Position numbers and translations under genes: made by a program. A model generated the notes under the pieces. It did no database searches, had not been told where the DNA came from, and worked only from the letters and a program-made list of their open reading frames with translations. From Glutinoglossum americanum (Eukaryota; Ascomycota; Geoglossomycetes; Geoglossales; Geoglossaceae), in contig JAGHQL010000229.1 in assembly GCA_020080175.1 (NCBI GenBank), positions 1 through 34,737 on the forward strand: a stretch of 34,737 bases of DNA. The letters are read 5' to 3'. Position 1 is the stretch's first letter, and every line of letters starts with the position of its first letter. Positions 22,399-34,698 of this stretch are shown here, piece after piece.

Positions 22399-23164
22399 CT
22401 TAAGTACCCTGGGAAAAGCAAGGCTGGAGCGGGGTAGGGACAAAAATATCTCAATTCGTGATGGAGGGGGGGCGTCTGCAGGTTGCAGGCAACCGCAGAG
22501 GGCCCTGTGCCGGATCCGCGAATTCCGTTGCTGAGGGTGGGCGGGAGTTAGTTGAATATTACTCGGAGCTCACTGCATTGTAGAGAATCATACTTGTTGC
22601 TTGGGACTGATGAGTAGCAGGAGAGCGGTCGAGCTGAACGGCGTAGCAAGGGTACCGAGGGGCAATTCCCTTACGATGCTCTATTCCCCGGGCCCACAAT
22701 TGCATCACCGAAGCAGATCAGGGCCAGCCAAATAAGTTAATCACTCTTCCATTTCCCGGTCCACTCACAGTCAATTAAGTAAGCTGGTACTGAAGTTAAA
22801 AAAAGTGAACTCCGCCGACCGAGATATCTTGAAGGCTCCATTTGCAAGTCCAAATATCTAAAAAGAACATAATGACCAAGCCAAACTTGGCAGAGCTTCG
22901 CAAAACAGGTTGGGGGTATGAATATGAAAAGTAAACGAGAATACATGAGGGTAGAAAAAAAAACACTAGAACCATATCGTAATATGCTACAGGAAGCAAG
23001 ATGGCAGCTACCACTTCATGGGAAGAGTAGCTCTATTTCGGAAACGCAGAAAACGAAACAAGCCGTCCTATATATATCACGTCCACTAATACCAGCTTCC
23101 CCATTAAACCTCGAGCCTCTCAAGGTATGAAACGAATTTTCGCAAATTCCTACCATCATCGTGA
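22399..23164. other. Intergenic: 3' flank of the Rab-GAP gene
   Basis: 766 bp between the Rab-GAP stop and the tentative C2H2 start. No gene, repeat or RNA was recognised. AT-rich stretches with poly-A (about 22957-22966) may include the Rab-GAP 3' end. Confidence 0.45.
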
Positions 23165-26100
23165 CTATCCACCTATGGGGTTGGTTACACTCCTTTTACC
23201 CCATCCACCCCAGAACCCGCCTCCGCTTGCTACTGAGGTTGGCGCGGTAGCCTTTGCGGGGTCCGGATTAAGAGTTGGCACGGCGATCCGGTACGAACTC
23301 AACGTGCTTATGGTAGCACTCTTCTCAAGGTTTGGCTGGCTAGGGCTTGGGCGATGACCAATGGTTCCCGGCTTAGGACCGCTGTCGGAAGACCCCAGCA
23401 TCCTCCTCAAAGATTCGAGCTTCGCCTTGGCTTCTTCAGCCTCCTGCTTGGCGACTGCCTCTGCCGTTTTGGCATTGACTAATTCGAGGAGGAGAGCATC
23501 TTCGGCCATAGGGGTATGGTTGTCTGTAGCCAAGACGGCTTGCATACCTAGACTACTCGTCCGTTTCGAGAAGTTCGGGCGATTTTCGGAACGCGTAGAC
23601 CCAGATCTACCAAGCTTAAACTCTCTAAGTCCGCCTGATGTAGAAACACGGAAGTCTGCTCCCTCATTACTAAATGATAGCGAATCTGATGAGCATTCTG
23701 AAGTTGGGGAGGCGGGTTTGCGGCCACGAAGTTCTTGTATGGTTTTTTCAAGACGTTGCTTTTCCCTATGGCCATCTTGCACCCTGGAGCGAGCTTCTTT
23801 GACCTGCTCCTTTAGACGGCACAGCTCTTTGTCTTGGTCCGTCAGTTGGCGACTGAGATCCTGACATCTTGCACTCTCAAGGCGGTATTGGTCTTTGAAT
23901 TTAGAGATCTCACTTCGAAGTTGTTGTTTCGTTTCCAGAACGGCAGATCGTCGCGAACAGCCTTCGGAGAACCGCACTTCAGCCGTATCAACAAAGGCCG
24001 ACAGCCCCTCAGCCTCTACCTGTTCCAGCGAGATCGCAGGCTTTTCTTCGATGGCTAACGTCCCCATCCCACTGCCCCTTGCTACAGAATCCAGAACACC
24101 AATCTTTTTTATCCGTTGTACCAGGGCTCGCGCCAACTGCCTATCTTCTTCCCGTTCTTCCCGTTCCTTTTGCAACTCCGCAGCAAGTATTGCATGGTCT
24201 CGCTGCATCTCACTCAGAGCAGTCAACAGATCTTCGATCTGGCCATGAAGATCCTTGTCCTTTGAACCTCCACGTTTCGCAGCTATCACCGTGGACAATG
24301 TCGAGCTAGATGTCGACTTTAGTGATGACTGTGCGGATGACTGCCTGGACATAGCTGTTATTTCCGTACATGTAGTGGCAATGCTAGTCTCCGAACCCGT
24401 CTCGTAAGAGCTCAGAGTGGATGTAAGACTCTGTTTCGATGGCGTGCGTCGCAGAAAGCTATTTGGTCTAGAGGGTAGAGACAAACCCGGACTCAAAGAG
24501 CCAGAGCCTGCATTCGTCGACACGCTAGAGCCAGCCCATAATCTTCCGAGAAACCTAGATGCAGTTGCCTGTAGTCCGGGCACAGAGCCGCTTTTCATAT
24601 TCGCCTCCCCACTTTGAACTTCTTTAAAACTCACTTCGAGCGCAAGTAGGCCTTCTCGGGTAACAACTCCAGTGAGACCAACAAAATCGTTGACGAAATC
24701 ATCCGCATTGCATCGGTACGTATCCCACAGCCCCCTTGAGAGCAACAGCTGCATAGCGTCTTCAATCTCTGTACAGGCAAGGAGAGTTTTCTCGTTTCGA
24801 CGCATGAGGGACAAGGCTACACGCATCATCGTTTCCGAAGCTCCCTCCGCAAATATGACATCGTATATACGTAGCAGCATAGGCAGTGGACATGTGACCG
24901 CAAAGAATGATAAAAACCATTGAGAGACGTAAGCAGGCTCGATTTGGAGGTTATCAAGGTGAGCTGAAAGAGTGGGTAGGTGTTGTGCCAGGAGACGTTG
25001 GAACTGATAAATACGAAGGTGCAATCCTGACAGATCTGGGAGAAAACAGGATCGAAGGTCATAATGCTCCATCAACCTGAATATAGGGTTAGCTCAAGGG
25101 CCTTAGTGAGAGAAGAGAATAAGGGAATAATATAAGGAAGTGTCATACCGAACCAGCACACAAAATGCCTCTTTTTCACCCATATGCATTAGAAGCGGAC
25201 CCACCAAAAATCCGAGGCCCTGGCAGTAGCCAATCTTGTTATCGTAAAGGCTGAAGCACTTCAGTACTCTTCCAAGCATGCGTTGTCCCTCGCCTTCGGG
25301 ATCTCGGAACATCTCCACGCCCGGAAAGCTTCTGCCAATGTCTTTACCAATCAAGTTCTCGTATGGGCTCGACTCCCCCGACAACTGATCATATTGTTCC
25401 TCCAGCAAATGGTCTCTCGCCCCTGACATACTCATCCAAACCAACTCACGTAAAGGTGGCGGGATCCCGTTTCTAATCTTTTTAGATAGGAGCGTAGGTA
25501 AACATTGTGCTGTACGTGGGTAGTCTGCTACAAGAGCAGCATAGAACTCAAGCTCTGTCATAGGAGGGGGAGCTGGAAGAAGGGAGTATCGGACAGATGA
25601 CGGTGCCACATCGTTGACCAACTTCTTAAGGTGATGGATAGACGGTGGTCGTGATTGATGGCGAGTGCGGGACTTGGCCTCGGGTTCTTTGGTCAAACCT
25701 GACTTAGGATCTGTGGCTAATGCTTGGTTTTCCTGCTCAAGGCGAGCCAGAAGAAATGCAGTTGACTCAAGAAAGTCAGCTTAATATGATCTTGCAGATT
25801 TCAGATAACCTACTTCATCAGACCCTTCATCGCGAGGTTCCTTCTCTTCTGTCCGTTCCAGTTCATCCCAATTTACTCCAGCTCCATCAGATATGTCTGT
25901 ACCCGCACTATTGCTCCTTGATCGATTGTTCGGAACATCCGAAGCGAAAAATAGTTCCTCCATAGGATCCTCGGTAATGTGGGTCGCTGAGGTTCGTTGA
26001 GATATCCCCTCTCTTTCCTCATCAAGGTCCTGAAACTCAGTGCAGGGCGTACAGCTACGGACACTCCGAGTGTTATCTATTTCCAGAAAATCGGGATTCC

Positions 26101-26275
26101 CGACTTCTGCAATGACGTTCAGCGTTGGTGGTGCAACACTCGATGACATTATAGGGTCTGATAGGCGAACAGTAACCATGGAATCTGTCGGCAAGGGAGT
26201 ACTATCCAAATGAACCCTCGTGGATCGAGAGATTCGCCGCTGTGCTGGGTCTCCTAGGCTAGATATATCTGCCAT
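23165..26275 (-). CDS. GYP5: TBC-domain Rab GTPase-activating protein, Gyp5 type
   Basis: Exons 26275-25814, 25765-25149 and 25076-23165, with introns of 48 and 72 nt (GTAGGT..TTGAG, GTATGA..TTCAG); 996 aa. The start at 26275 (MADISSLGDP) is the first ATG of the frame and has A at -3 and G at +4. The TBC domain begins near residue 250 (NGIPPPLRELVWMSMSGARD). It carries both catalytic fingers: Arg about 299 in IGKDIGRSFPGVEMF (IxxDxxR) and Gln about 336 in IGYCQGLGFLVG (YxQ). It continues through VRLMEHYDLRSCFLPDLSGL and EPAYVSQWFLSFFA. Downstream come a Ser-rich linker, a long coiled coil (KEREEREEDRQLARALVQRI; QDKELCRLKEQVKEARSRV; AKQEAEEAKAKLESLRRML) and the C-terminus GGGFWGGWGKR. In yeast, Gyp5 acts on Ypt1/Sec4 in ER-Golgi and polarised secretion. 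The exact ortholog assignment is by architecture. Confidence 0.9.
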
Positions 26276-28110
26276 ATTGAAGAGCAACGGGAAATTTGCG
26301 TGGCACCGCAACGTTTCCGTCGGAGCGTCAAGTTTGCGGAATGGTTTCGCCCGAAGATTCTGTTATGGATCGGAATTCGTTAAACCAAGTCGTAGAGAAC
26401 CAGACCAGGACCAAACGTAGTAAGTACCACTGGCAAAGAATGCGGATAAAGGAATGTCAAGCGCTGAAAGTGCGAGAAAAACACCAAAGTTATGCACCCA
26501 TATGCAATCTGACACCAAACGGGTCGAGTTTCACAGGCCTTCAGGTGTTATCGGTAACTGACAGACACAATTCCACAGCGTGAAAAAGAGTGTAATTGCG
26601 CAGACAGACTAGCCTAATGAATGACTGTCAAAGCACTGCCGCCACAGTACCAGAAAAAAGGAGCGGAAGGTAACCTAGTGGAAGGTTGAGAGAAGCCGCA
26701 GAATCGAGAAGGTGGTGGAGCCGTTTCTGCACGCTCACCGCGTCTGGAACGTGAATCTCAGGGGCGGATATTCGCTTAACTGCGACCGTTCTGCGGCACC
26801 AACTCAGGACCAATCGATGGGCGCTTGGGAAATTATTCTGCTGCGAGATAATGTAGATGGCCGTTCTCGATGGTTTGGTTCCAAACGTCGATTTAATTGA
26901 TGATGGATACAATTGTACCAACATCTCCTTGAAACAGTGGGACAACTCTGATTTTTATCTAACCCCATCATACCTAGACATTGGGAACCTCCCGAAGAGT
27001 AGCAGTGGCGCAGGCGAGAACGATTGGCTCGCGCCAAGCTCACAGCCCACGATGCTCACCAAACCTCCCAGACAAATATAGCAACAATCAAGGTGGGATG
27101 GTTCAGCTTTCAGTGAAGGTCCACTAGAAGCCTACTACGTAGTCCATCATCCCGATGCGCACAGCGAGGAGAATAAAAAAGGCAAAAATGGGCGCAGACT
27201 TGTCCGCAGACTATTCCTCCACTGCCTTCTATGTCCAATAGAGAGAGAATCAGTCAGTGGAGTACGACGCGCAACTTACCAACGACACGAATGGGAAACT
27301 GAAGGCCAGTATGTTATGCCAAGGTGTTACATACCGGCTAGCTCTCATGAGTCACGAGATGCATCTGTGAAATCGGGACCGTACCAGATTCTCTACTCTG
27401 TAAATGCTAGCTGCTTATTCCACCCTAGGCCCGCGTGCAGTGACTGCTGCAATATAACTACATCCGAAGTATTCGCTCAAGGCGAGTCACACTAAGCTTA
27501 CTACATGTTTCAAAATTCATACTCATGAGCCTGCAGCTAAGCGGCAAGATTTTCACTCAAGCTGCTTCTAGTTTGGGGAGTGCTGCTCTGTATCAAGTAG
27601 TGTTGCACTCCGTTACTCTTTTTACTTATGTGTCACGTGATTGAACGCGACTATATAAAATTGTTGATTAGATATTACTCCTTAGAATTTCACCAGGATC
27701 CTACCAAAGGTTTCCAAGAGCCTGGCTTGATAGTTAAAGCGGCCGTGAGGAATACAGACCTGAGAGCGTTAATCCTCAGCTTTGTTGTGAAGGCAATTTA
27801 ACTAGCATAAGTCATTTTCAGGTCCTCGGTGGTAAGTTTCTGTTTGTTTACTTGATTTCCGAAACGGGAAAGCTTAGTCAGGTGTTGACCTAGACCACCC
27901 TTGCAACAACAAGCCGACAAACACACGTCTCCAAACATAACCGCGTTCCTTGCACCGCAATCAACGACCGTCCGCAACTTCAGACCTTCAGAGCTTCGAA
28001 AACAAGAGCCACTCTTAAAATCTCACATATCTAGCAGAAATTGTCTTTGACCCCGTTGCTCCGTCCAATACCAGCAAAATTCTCAGTCTTCCCTTGCGGC
28101 TTCGCCCGCC
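26276..28110. other. Divergent intergenic region between GYP5 and TOP2
   Basis: 1.8 kb holding both promoters. Nearest TOP2, CACGTG is at 27634-27639, AACGCG at 27644-27649 and TATATAAA at 27652-27659, about 450 bp before the TOP2 ATG. A GTAAGT at about 27831 could be a donor for a 5' UTR intron. Short open frames at 26628-27081 on both strands have no family motif. No tRNA or snRNA was recognised. Confidence 0.5.
27634..27659 (+). promoter_or_regulatory. Candidate TOP2 core promoter (E-box, ACGCG, TATA)
   Basis: Within 26 bp lie CACGTG, AACGCG and a TATATAAA box in the orientation of TOP2. If used, transcription would begin near 27685-27700, leaving a leader of about 400 nt. An ACGCG site would fit cell-cycle control of topoisomerase II, but no start-site data are visible. 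Confidence 0.35.
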
Positions 28111-31100
28111 ATGGACGACTCGATCTTTGATGTAGATGGCGATTCCGACAACTTCTCACCGGTTCTCGCGGCTGTCAGTTTAGTCCACTAGATTCCAAGG
28201 CTTTTTTTTCATCATCGATCTATGGATGGGGATTTTGGAAGCTAACTACAACTACTTGCGCAGAAACCGAAGCCAAAAGCTGCGACTAAGAAGACAACGG
28301 TTGCAAAACCCAAAGCTGCCTCCAAGAAAATGACTCAGACTGCAAAGTCAAAACTTACCGCATCCAAGAAACGCACGAAAACCGAGACGGACGAGGAAGG
28401 CGACCTTGAATCTGATTCCCTCAAGGACGACGGCTCGCATCTATCCCACACGCCGCCTAGCGCAAAGAAACGAAAGAAGGCACCTGTGAAGAAAAAAACA
28501 GCTGGCAAGCCTCTTGAGACCATTGAGAATGATGGCACAGGTTTCGATGGAAGTAGTGACGCAAAGCGCACTGGTGCCACAGACAAGTACCAGAAGGTAT
28601 TGTGGAAAAAACCATTGTGATACATGGTAGACAAAAACTGACGGGCATACCGATAGTTGACTCAACTTGAACATATCCTCAAACGCCCGGATACCTATAT
28701 TGGCTCTATTGAACGATCAGAGAGCCAGATGTGGGTTTACAACTCGCAAACTCAGTCTATGGAGCTTCGGAATGTATCCGTAGTTCCAGGCCTTTACAAA
28801 ATATTCGATGAGATCCTGGTCAATGCGGCGGATAATAAACAGCGCGATAAGAATATGGATGCGATCAAGGTTACTGTCAACCGGGAGAAGGGTGAGATCA
28901 GCGTCTGGAATAACGGCCGAGGGATACCAATTGAGATTCACGATGTGAGTGTGTTGTGACTGAAGCTTTAACTGCCCCGGTGTTGTGAACTAATCTATCC
29001 CCTCTAGAAAGAAGGAATTTACATTCCCGAGATGATATTCGGTCATCTACTTACATCCTCTAATTACGACGACGATCAAGAGAAAGTCACTGGCGGGCGC
29101 AATGGCTATGGCGCGAAGCTATGCAATATCTTCAGCAGGGAATTTACGCTGGAGACCGCAGATTCCAGGTCAAAGAAGAAGTACAAGCAGACCTGGAGAG
29201 ACAACATGGGTCAGATGGAGAAAGCAAAAATCACTGCAAACAAAGGAGATGACTTCACGATGGTCTCCTTTTCTCCGGATTTTGAAAAGTTTGGGATGAG
29301 CGGAATGGACGACGATTTTGAAGCTCTCGTTATGCGGAGAGTGTACGATCTTGCGGGGACTAGCAGGGGCGTCAAAGTTTTTCTAAATGGGGAGAGAATC
29401 AAAATTCGAAACTTCAAACAGTACATGGATATGTATGTGAAGGCTCTCAATCTCAATAGGGATCAAGGAGGAGAGGTCGGAGGAGATCAACCGACTCCGA
29501 CAGTTATCCATGAAATAGTTAACGATCGGTGGGAGATTGGCTTTGCTGTTAGTGATGGCGCTTTCCAGCAGGTTTCTTTCGTAAATTCGATTGCAACAAC
29601 TTCGGGAGGGACCCATGTCAATCACGTCAGCGATCAGATCGTCACTAGGCTTATGGACGCTGTCAAGAAGAAGAATAAAGGTGGCTTCCAGGTCAAGAAC
29701 AACCAGATCCGAGGTTATATCTTCCTCTTTGTTAACTGCCTGATCACCAATCCGGCGTTCACCTCCCAGACGAAGGAACAGATGACCACCAAGGCGAGCG
29801 CCTTCGGAAGCAAGTGCGCGGTCAGCGAAGAGTTCCTGAAAAAGGTGGCAAAATCTGAAGTGGTGAACAATATTCTTAGCTTCGCCGATAAAAAAGCAGA
29901 CCAACTCCTGAAGAAGACTGATGGAGGTAGAAGAAATCGTATGAGCAACCCGAAGCTCATTGATGCTAATAAAGCTGGGACAAAAGACGGCTGGAGGTGT
30001 ACGCTTATCCTAACTGAAGGAGACTCTGCTAAAGGACTGGCCGTAGCCGGTCGTTCAGTTGTTGGACCCGATCTCTTCGGAGTCTTTCCGCTTAGGGGTA
30101 AATTGCTCAACGTTCGCGACGCATCCATAGACCAGATTACCAAGAACGTCGAAATCCAGAACATCAAACAGTTCCTCGGGCTTCAGCATAAGAAAGAATA
30201 CACCGATACAAAGAGTCTTCGATATGGCCATCTCATGATAATGACAGATCAGGACCATGATGGGAGTCATATCAAGGGTTTGTTAATCAACTTTCTACAA
30301 GTTCAATTTCCCAGTCTGCTAAGACTCCCCGGATTTCTCGTTGAATTCATCACTCCGATTGTTAAGGTGTATAAGGGCGACCCCAAAAACCCGAAGCAGT
30401 CGAAGACATTTTTTACCATGCCAGAATACGAAGCTTTTAAAGAGGCGCATCAAAATGAAAAGTGGGAACACAAGTACTACAAGGGTCTGGGAACCAGCAC
30501 GACTGAGGACGCTCTTGTTTATTTCCACGACTTGGATCGCCATTTGAAAGAATTCCATACCATGCAGGAGGAAGAAACTCAGCTTATCGATCTAGCATTT
30601 TCCAAAAAAAAGGCAGACGAGCGGAAAGAATGGCTGCGCCAGTTCAAACCGGGGACTTATTTAGACCACGGTATCGATAAAATCTCCTACACCGATTTCA
30701 TTAACAAGGAACTCATCCTTTTCAGCATGGCTGATAATATGCGATCTATCCCTTCGGTCGTCGACGGCCTAAAGCCCGGTCAACGGAAAGTCCTCTACAC
30801 GTGTTTCAGGCGGAATCTGAAGAAGGATATGAAGGTTGTCGAGCTCGCTGGTCTCGTATCCGGCTTGACCGCTTATCAGCATGGCGAAACGTCTCTTCAA
30901 CAGACTATCGTTGGGTTAGCACAGACTTTCGTAGGGTCGAACAACATTAATTGCCTAGAACCTAGCGGGAATTTCGGTAGTCGTCTTCAAGGAGGCGGTG
31001 ATACGGCAAGCGCCCGTTACATTTACACGAGACTATCGCCATTTGCAAGACGCGTTTTCTCACCTCTCGATGAGCCCCTACTCACGTATAACACGGACGA

Positions 31101-33645
31101 TGAAAAGAACATCGAGCCAGAAATCTACGTACCTATCATCCCGATGATTTTGGTAAACGGCGCTGATGGCATTGGAACTGGGTGGAGTTCGTCGATTCCG
31201 AACTACAACCCAGAAGATATTGTTGATAACCTTCGCCGTATGTTGAGAGATGAGGATATGATTCCCATGACTCCTTGGTTCCGCGGCTGGACCGGTGAAG
31301 TTAAGCAGACCGCTCCGGATAGGTATAAGTTTGGTGGAACCATAAAGCAGATTAGTGATACGGAAGTAGAGATCACTGAATTGCCGATCCGCGTCTGGAC
31401 CCAGGACTTCAAAGACAAACTTGAAGAGATAATCAAAGCTGATAAAATCCCCTCTTTTATCAAGGACTATGTTGATTACAACACCCACGTCAAGGTTCAT
31501 TTCATCGTGCAGATGGAGGCGAAGCATATGCAAGGCGCGATCGAAGATGGCCTAGAAGAAAAGTTCAAGCTGTCCAAGTCAATCGCAACCTCCAATCTGG
31601 TGGCATTTGATCCAGAGGGCAGAATTCACAAGTACGCTAGCGTCGAGGATATCATGAAAGAATTCTATCAGACACGTCTTCGGTTTTACCAGAAGCGGAA
31701 GGTACGATATCCATTAATGCCGGCCGAAGATTAATTCTAATATTTAATAGGCACATCAACTATCGGAGATGCAAAAAGAACTTGAAAAGCTCTCAAACCA
31801 GGCTAGATTCATCAAGATGATTATCGATGGCCAGTTGGTGGTTTCGAGGAAGAAGAAGGCAGATCTTGTTGTCGAACTCAAACAGAAGAACTTTCGGCCG
31901 TTTCCTAAGGTCCAACAAGCTGTCAAAGGGGGAGAGCTGGAGCCTCTAGCGGAGAAAGAGGAAGATGTTCCTGACGAGGTAGAAACGGAAGCTAACGCTT
32001 ATGATTACCTCCTTGGAGTAAGTTGTGTTTGTTGTCGGGTACGTAGATACTCAGGCTGACCTGAAAATAGATGGCCATCTGGTCTCTCACAAAGGAACGA
32101 GTTGATAAGCTTCTGCAACAGATCGGCGAAAAAGAGGAGCAGGTTGATGCTTACCTCAAGCTCAGTCCTAAAGATCTCTGGATTCAGGACCTTGACGACT
32201 TTATCGCAGAGTGGCGGTTCCAGCTTGAAGACGAAGAGAAACGTGCTAAAAACATTATTAGAAAAGGCAGAAGAGCTTCTACTAAGCTCAAGTTAGGTGG
32301 TAAAGCGCCTGCTCTGAAGAAGCGTAAAGCAGGGGATGATTCAGACGATTCAGACTTTGCAGCGCCTCAGAGGAAGGCTGGCGCGGCCAAACGGGCGCAG
32401 CCGAAGGCTGAATCTGCTTTAAGTTATCTGAAGCCCGCAGGATCAACTCTTGCAAAACCTGAGATGAAGCCTACGGTCAAAGCCAATCCAATAAACCAAG
32501 TTCACGCCCTTGACGGCGCGTCTTCGGGGTTCAATGGATCCGACCCCGGGATTGCTCCTATTTTCAAGAGAGCGAAAGCCGCTGCTGTGAAGACGAAACC
32601 TGGCTTCGCCGAACTGGACGAGTCGATTTCTGAAATACCGGAAATAGCAAAGCCCTCGACCCGGCAGCCACGTGCAGCCGCTACCAAGCCGATTAGATAT
32701 GAAATTGGTTCGGAAGAGTCTGACGATGACAGTGGCGATGATATGCTGGGAGACGTTAGCAAGTTGGTAAAGGGACTCGGGGGAACTTCAGGCAATATGA
32801 AACCCGGATCTCTGAGCCTTTTCTCAAACTCAAAGTCACAGCCTAGTTCTAACCCGGGTCCATCTAAAGCCAAGGCGACCGGGAAGGCAGTCGCGGCGGA
32901 GCCCTCGGAAGATGACATCCCCAAGGTCCTTGCACAGCCCTTGCAGAATAAGGTGTCTGCCAAATCGGTTAAGAATAACGCTCAGTCCGAAGACGCCACC
33001 GATACCATGGATATATCCGGTAAGGGTCGGGGGGCTAGGGCTCCAGCGAAGGCTTCAAAGACGTCAGCACCGAAGAAGCCAGCGCCAAAAAAACCATCTG
33101 GGAAGTTGGCCGTAGTGGACCTCTCGGAAGACGAAGATATCTCCAAGAATCCTGCAGAGCCCTCGCGGAGCAAGGTGGCTACCAAGTCGGCTGAAGACAT
33201 CGTTGCATCCGACATAGACGATTCCTGGGATATACTCGTCAGCAATAGGGAGACTAAAGCTCCAGCTAAAGGCTCAAAGTCTAAACCTCCGGCGAAAGCG
33301 CCTGTGAAGAAGTCTACCGTACCGACTACAGCTCCGAAGAAGCTACAGCTCTCGCCCGTCGCAAAGGCTTATGCGGCTAAGCAAGCCAAGAGGAAGGTTG
33401 TTCTCTCGGACGACGACGATGATGACGACGCAGAGGCCATTGCAAACGATATCCTAGATTCTCCAAGTAAAGATGTAGTGGGGATGGCGGATTCTTCTCC
33501 GCCACCTCGGGCTGCATCGTCCAGACCTTCAAGGCGCGCTGCCACAGTTCAGAAGAAACCTGCCTATGTAGACGACGATAGCGATGAGGAGGCGAGTGAA
33601 GAAGAGGACGACTCTGAGGGCTTTTCCGAGGATGACGATGATTGA
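28111..33645 (+). CDS. TOP2: DNA topoisomerase II
   Basis: Six exons: 28111-28173, 28264-28596, 28657-28944, 29008-31701, 31751-32017, 32071-33645; 1739 aa, all phase 0, introns 49-90 nt. It is the type IIA enzyme that passes one DNA duplex through another using ATP and is needed for decatenation and mitosis. Order: a short acidic start (MDDSIFDVDGDSD), a basic Lys-rich N-terminal segment, then the GHKL ATPase (KRPDTYIGSIE; WNNGRGIPIEIH; GGRNGYGAKLCNIFS). The TOPRIM metal site is LTEGDSAKGLAVAG (Glu about 565) and MTDQDHDGSHIKGL (Asp about 642, 644, 646). The DNA-cleavage domain has the catalytic Tyr about 899 in ASARYIYTRLSPFARRVF, after GNFGSRLQGGGDTAS. The C-gate ends with DLWIQDLDDFIAEW. 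The last ~440 residues are a Lys/Ser/Asp-rich tail with NLS-like stretches, an internal duplication and an acidic end (EEDDSEGFSEDDDD). Confidence 0.98.
32905..33342 (+). repeat. Diverged 219-nt tandem duplication in the TOP2 C-terminal tail
   Basis: 32905-33123 and about 33124-33342 align at DNA level without frame loss. Both begin TCGGAAGA and share landmarks such as AAGGTG, GATA, AGCTCCAGC-like and TCAAAG segments. In protein terms, SEDDIP..QNKVSAKS..RAPAKASK lines up with SEDEDIS..RSKVATKS..KAPAKGSK. The unit is 73 codons and lies within the disordered tail. Confidence 0.75.
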
Positions 33646-34626
33646 GTAGGGAAGGCTACGGATAGGATTAAAGTTTTTAAAATAGGGCAGGTGCTTGTGA
33701 TTATTGTATCTTTTATAAGTGAGCCGAAACGGACGAGGGATGAGATATGTCTGTTTTTCTTTTCTCTTTTGCTCGGTTGGACGAGGACATGAATGTTATG
33801 TCGATTCAAAGGTTCGCGGAGCCTTCAAATGATATTCTACGTTGGATTCCCTCGTCCAGCCTCACCGCCCACCCCTCGTGATTCCCTCTTCGTTTTAATC
33901 CTGGCGCTGGGGAGAAGAAGACAGCTTTTGGTGCCATGTATGTACGATAGCCTCTCACATATTTTTCAATGCAAGAAGGGTTTTTTCTGCACGCCCCGCT
34001 CCCCAGCCGGTTAGACTAGAGTTCCCCCTTCCCCTTCGCCCTTCGTTTGTCATCCAGCGCATGCGCGGCTGCAGGAGCGATTGGCTTTGCGCCAGTTGCG
34101 TCTTACGTGGTTTGGAAGGGGGGGGGGGGGGTGGGATGCGGATACCCGTCCCCAAGAAGAAAAAAAAAAACGTCATGTTGTTTTACCTCGCGTGAGTAAG
34201 GCCACCCAATAAAGTTTTCCCTCCCCTTTCGCCCTGGGTCCGGTCTGTCTTTCCTTTCTCTCTACCGGTGAAAGCTCGAGGAGGGGGGGGGGGGAACCAG
34301 GTACGACCTCCCGAAAAAAAAAGAAAAGAAAAAAAAAACGTCCGGGTTCTCTCGCGCCGTTTATGTGGTTCATGTGCATGTATTTTTTTTCTTTTCCCAA
34401 GCCACCCAACAGAAGAAAAAACCAAAGAAGAAAAAAAACAAAGATCCTGAAAGTCGCCTGTATGTATGAAAGCCACATCGACGGTCCCTCCCCCCCCCCA
34501 AAAAAAGAAAAACACGAAAACAAAATCCGACATGCACAGACGCCTGCACGGTTCATGCGTGCCTGGCTGTCTTCTTCGCTTGCGTCGTCGGCGGTGGGAA
34601 GATCTCGTGCAACTTTCGCTCACACC
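33646..34626. other. TOP2 3' flank with homopolymer-rich DNA
   Basis: About 1 kb downstream of TOP2 with no supported gene. From about 34110 it is studded with homopolymers: a G run at about 34118-34130, A runs near 34159-34170 and 34314-34338, another G run near 34284-34293 and a C run near 34489-34498. Leftward open frames here consist largely of these runs and are not credible genes. Confidence 0.6.
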
Positions 34627-34698
34627 GGGGGGGGGGGGGGGGGGGGGGGGGAAAGGGGGGGCGGGGGGGGGGGGGGGGGGGGAGGGGGGGGGGGGGGG

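Noticed and set aside
26628-27081. Small frames on both strands between GYP5 and TOP2.
   Set aside because: Short, mutually overlapping, and without family motifs or splice support.
34173-34623. Overlapping leftward frames near the window end.
   Set aside because: They are mostly poly-Phe, poly-Gly or poly-Pro from homopolymer runs.
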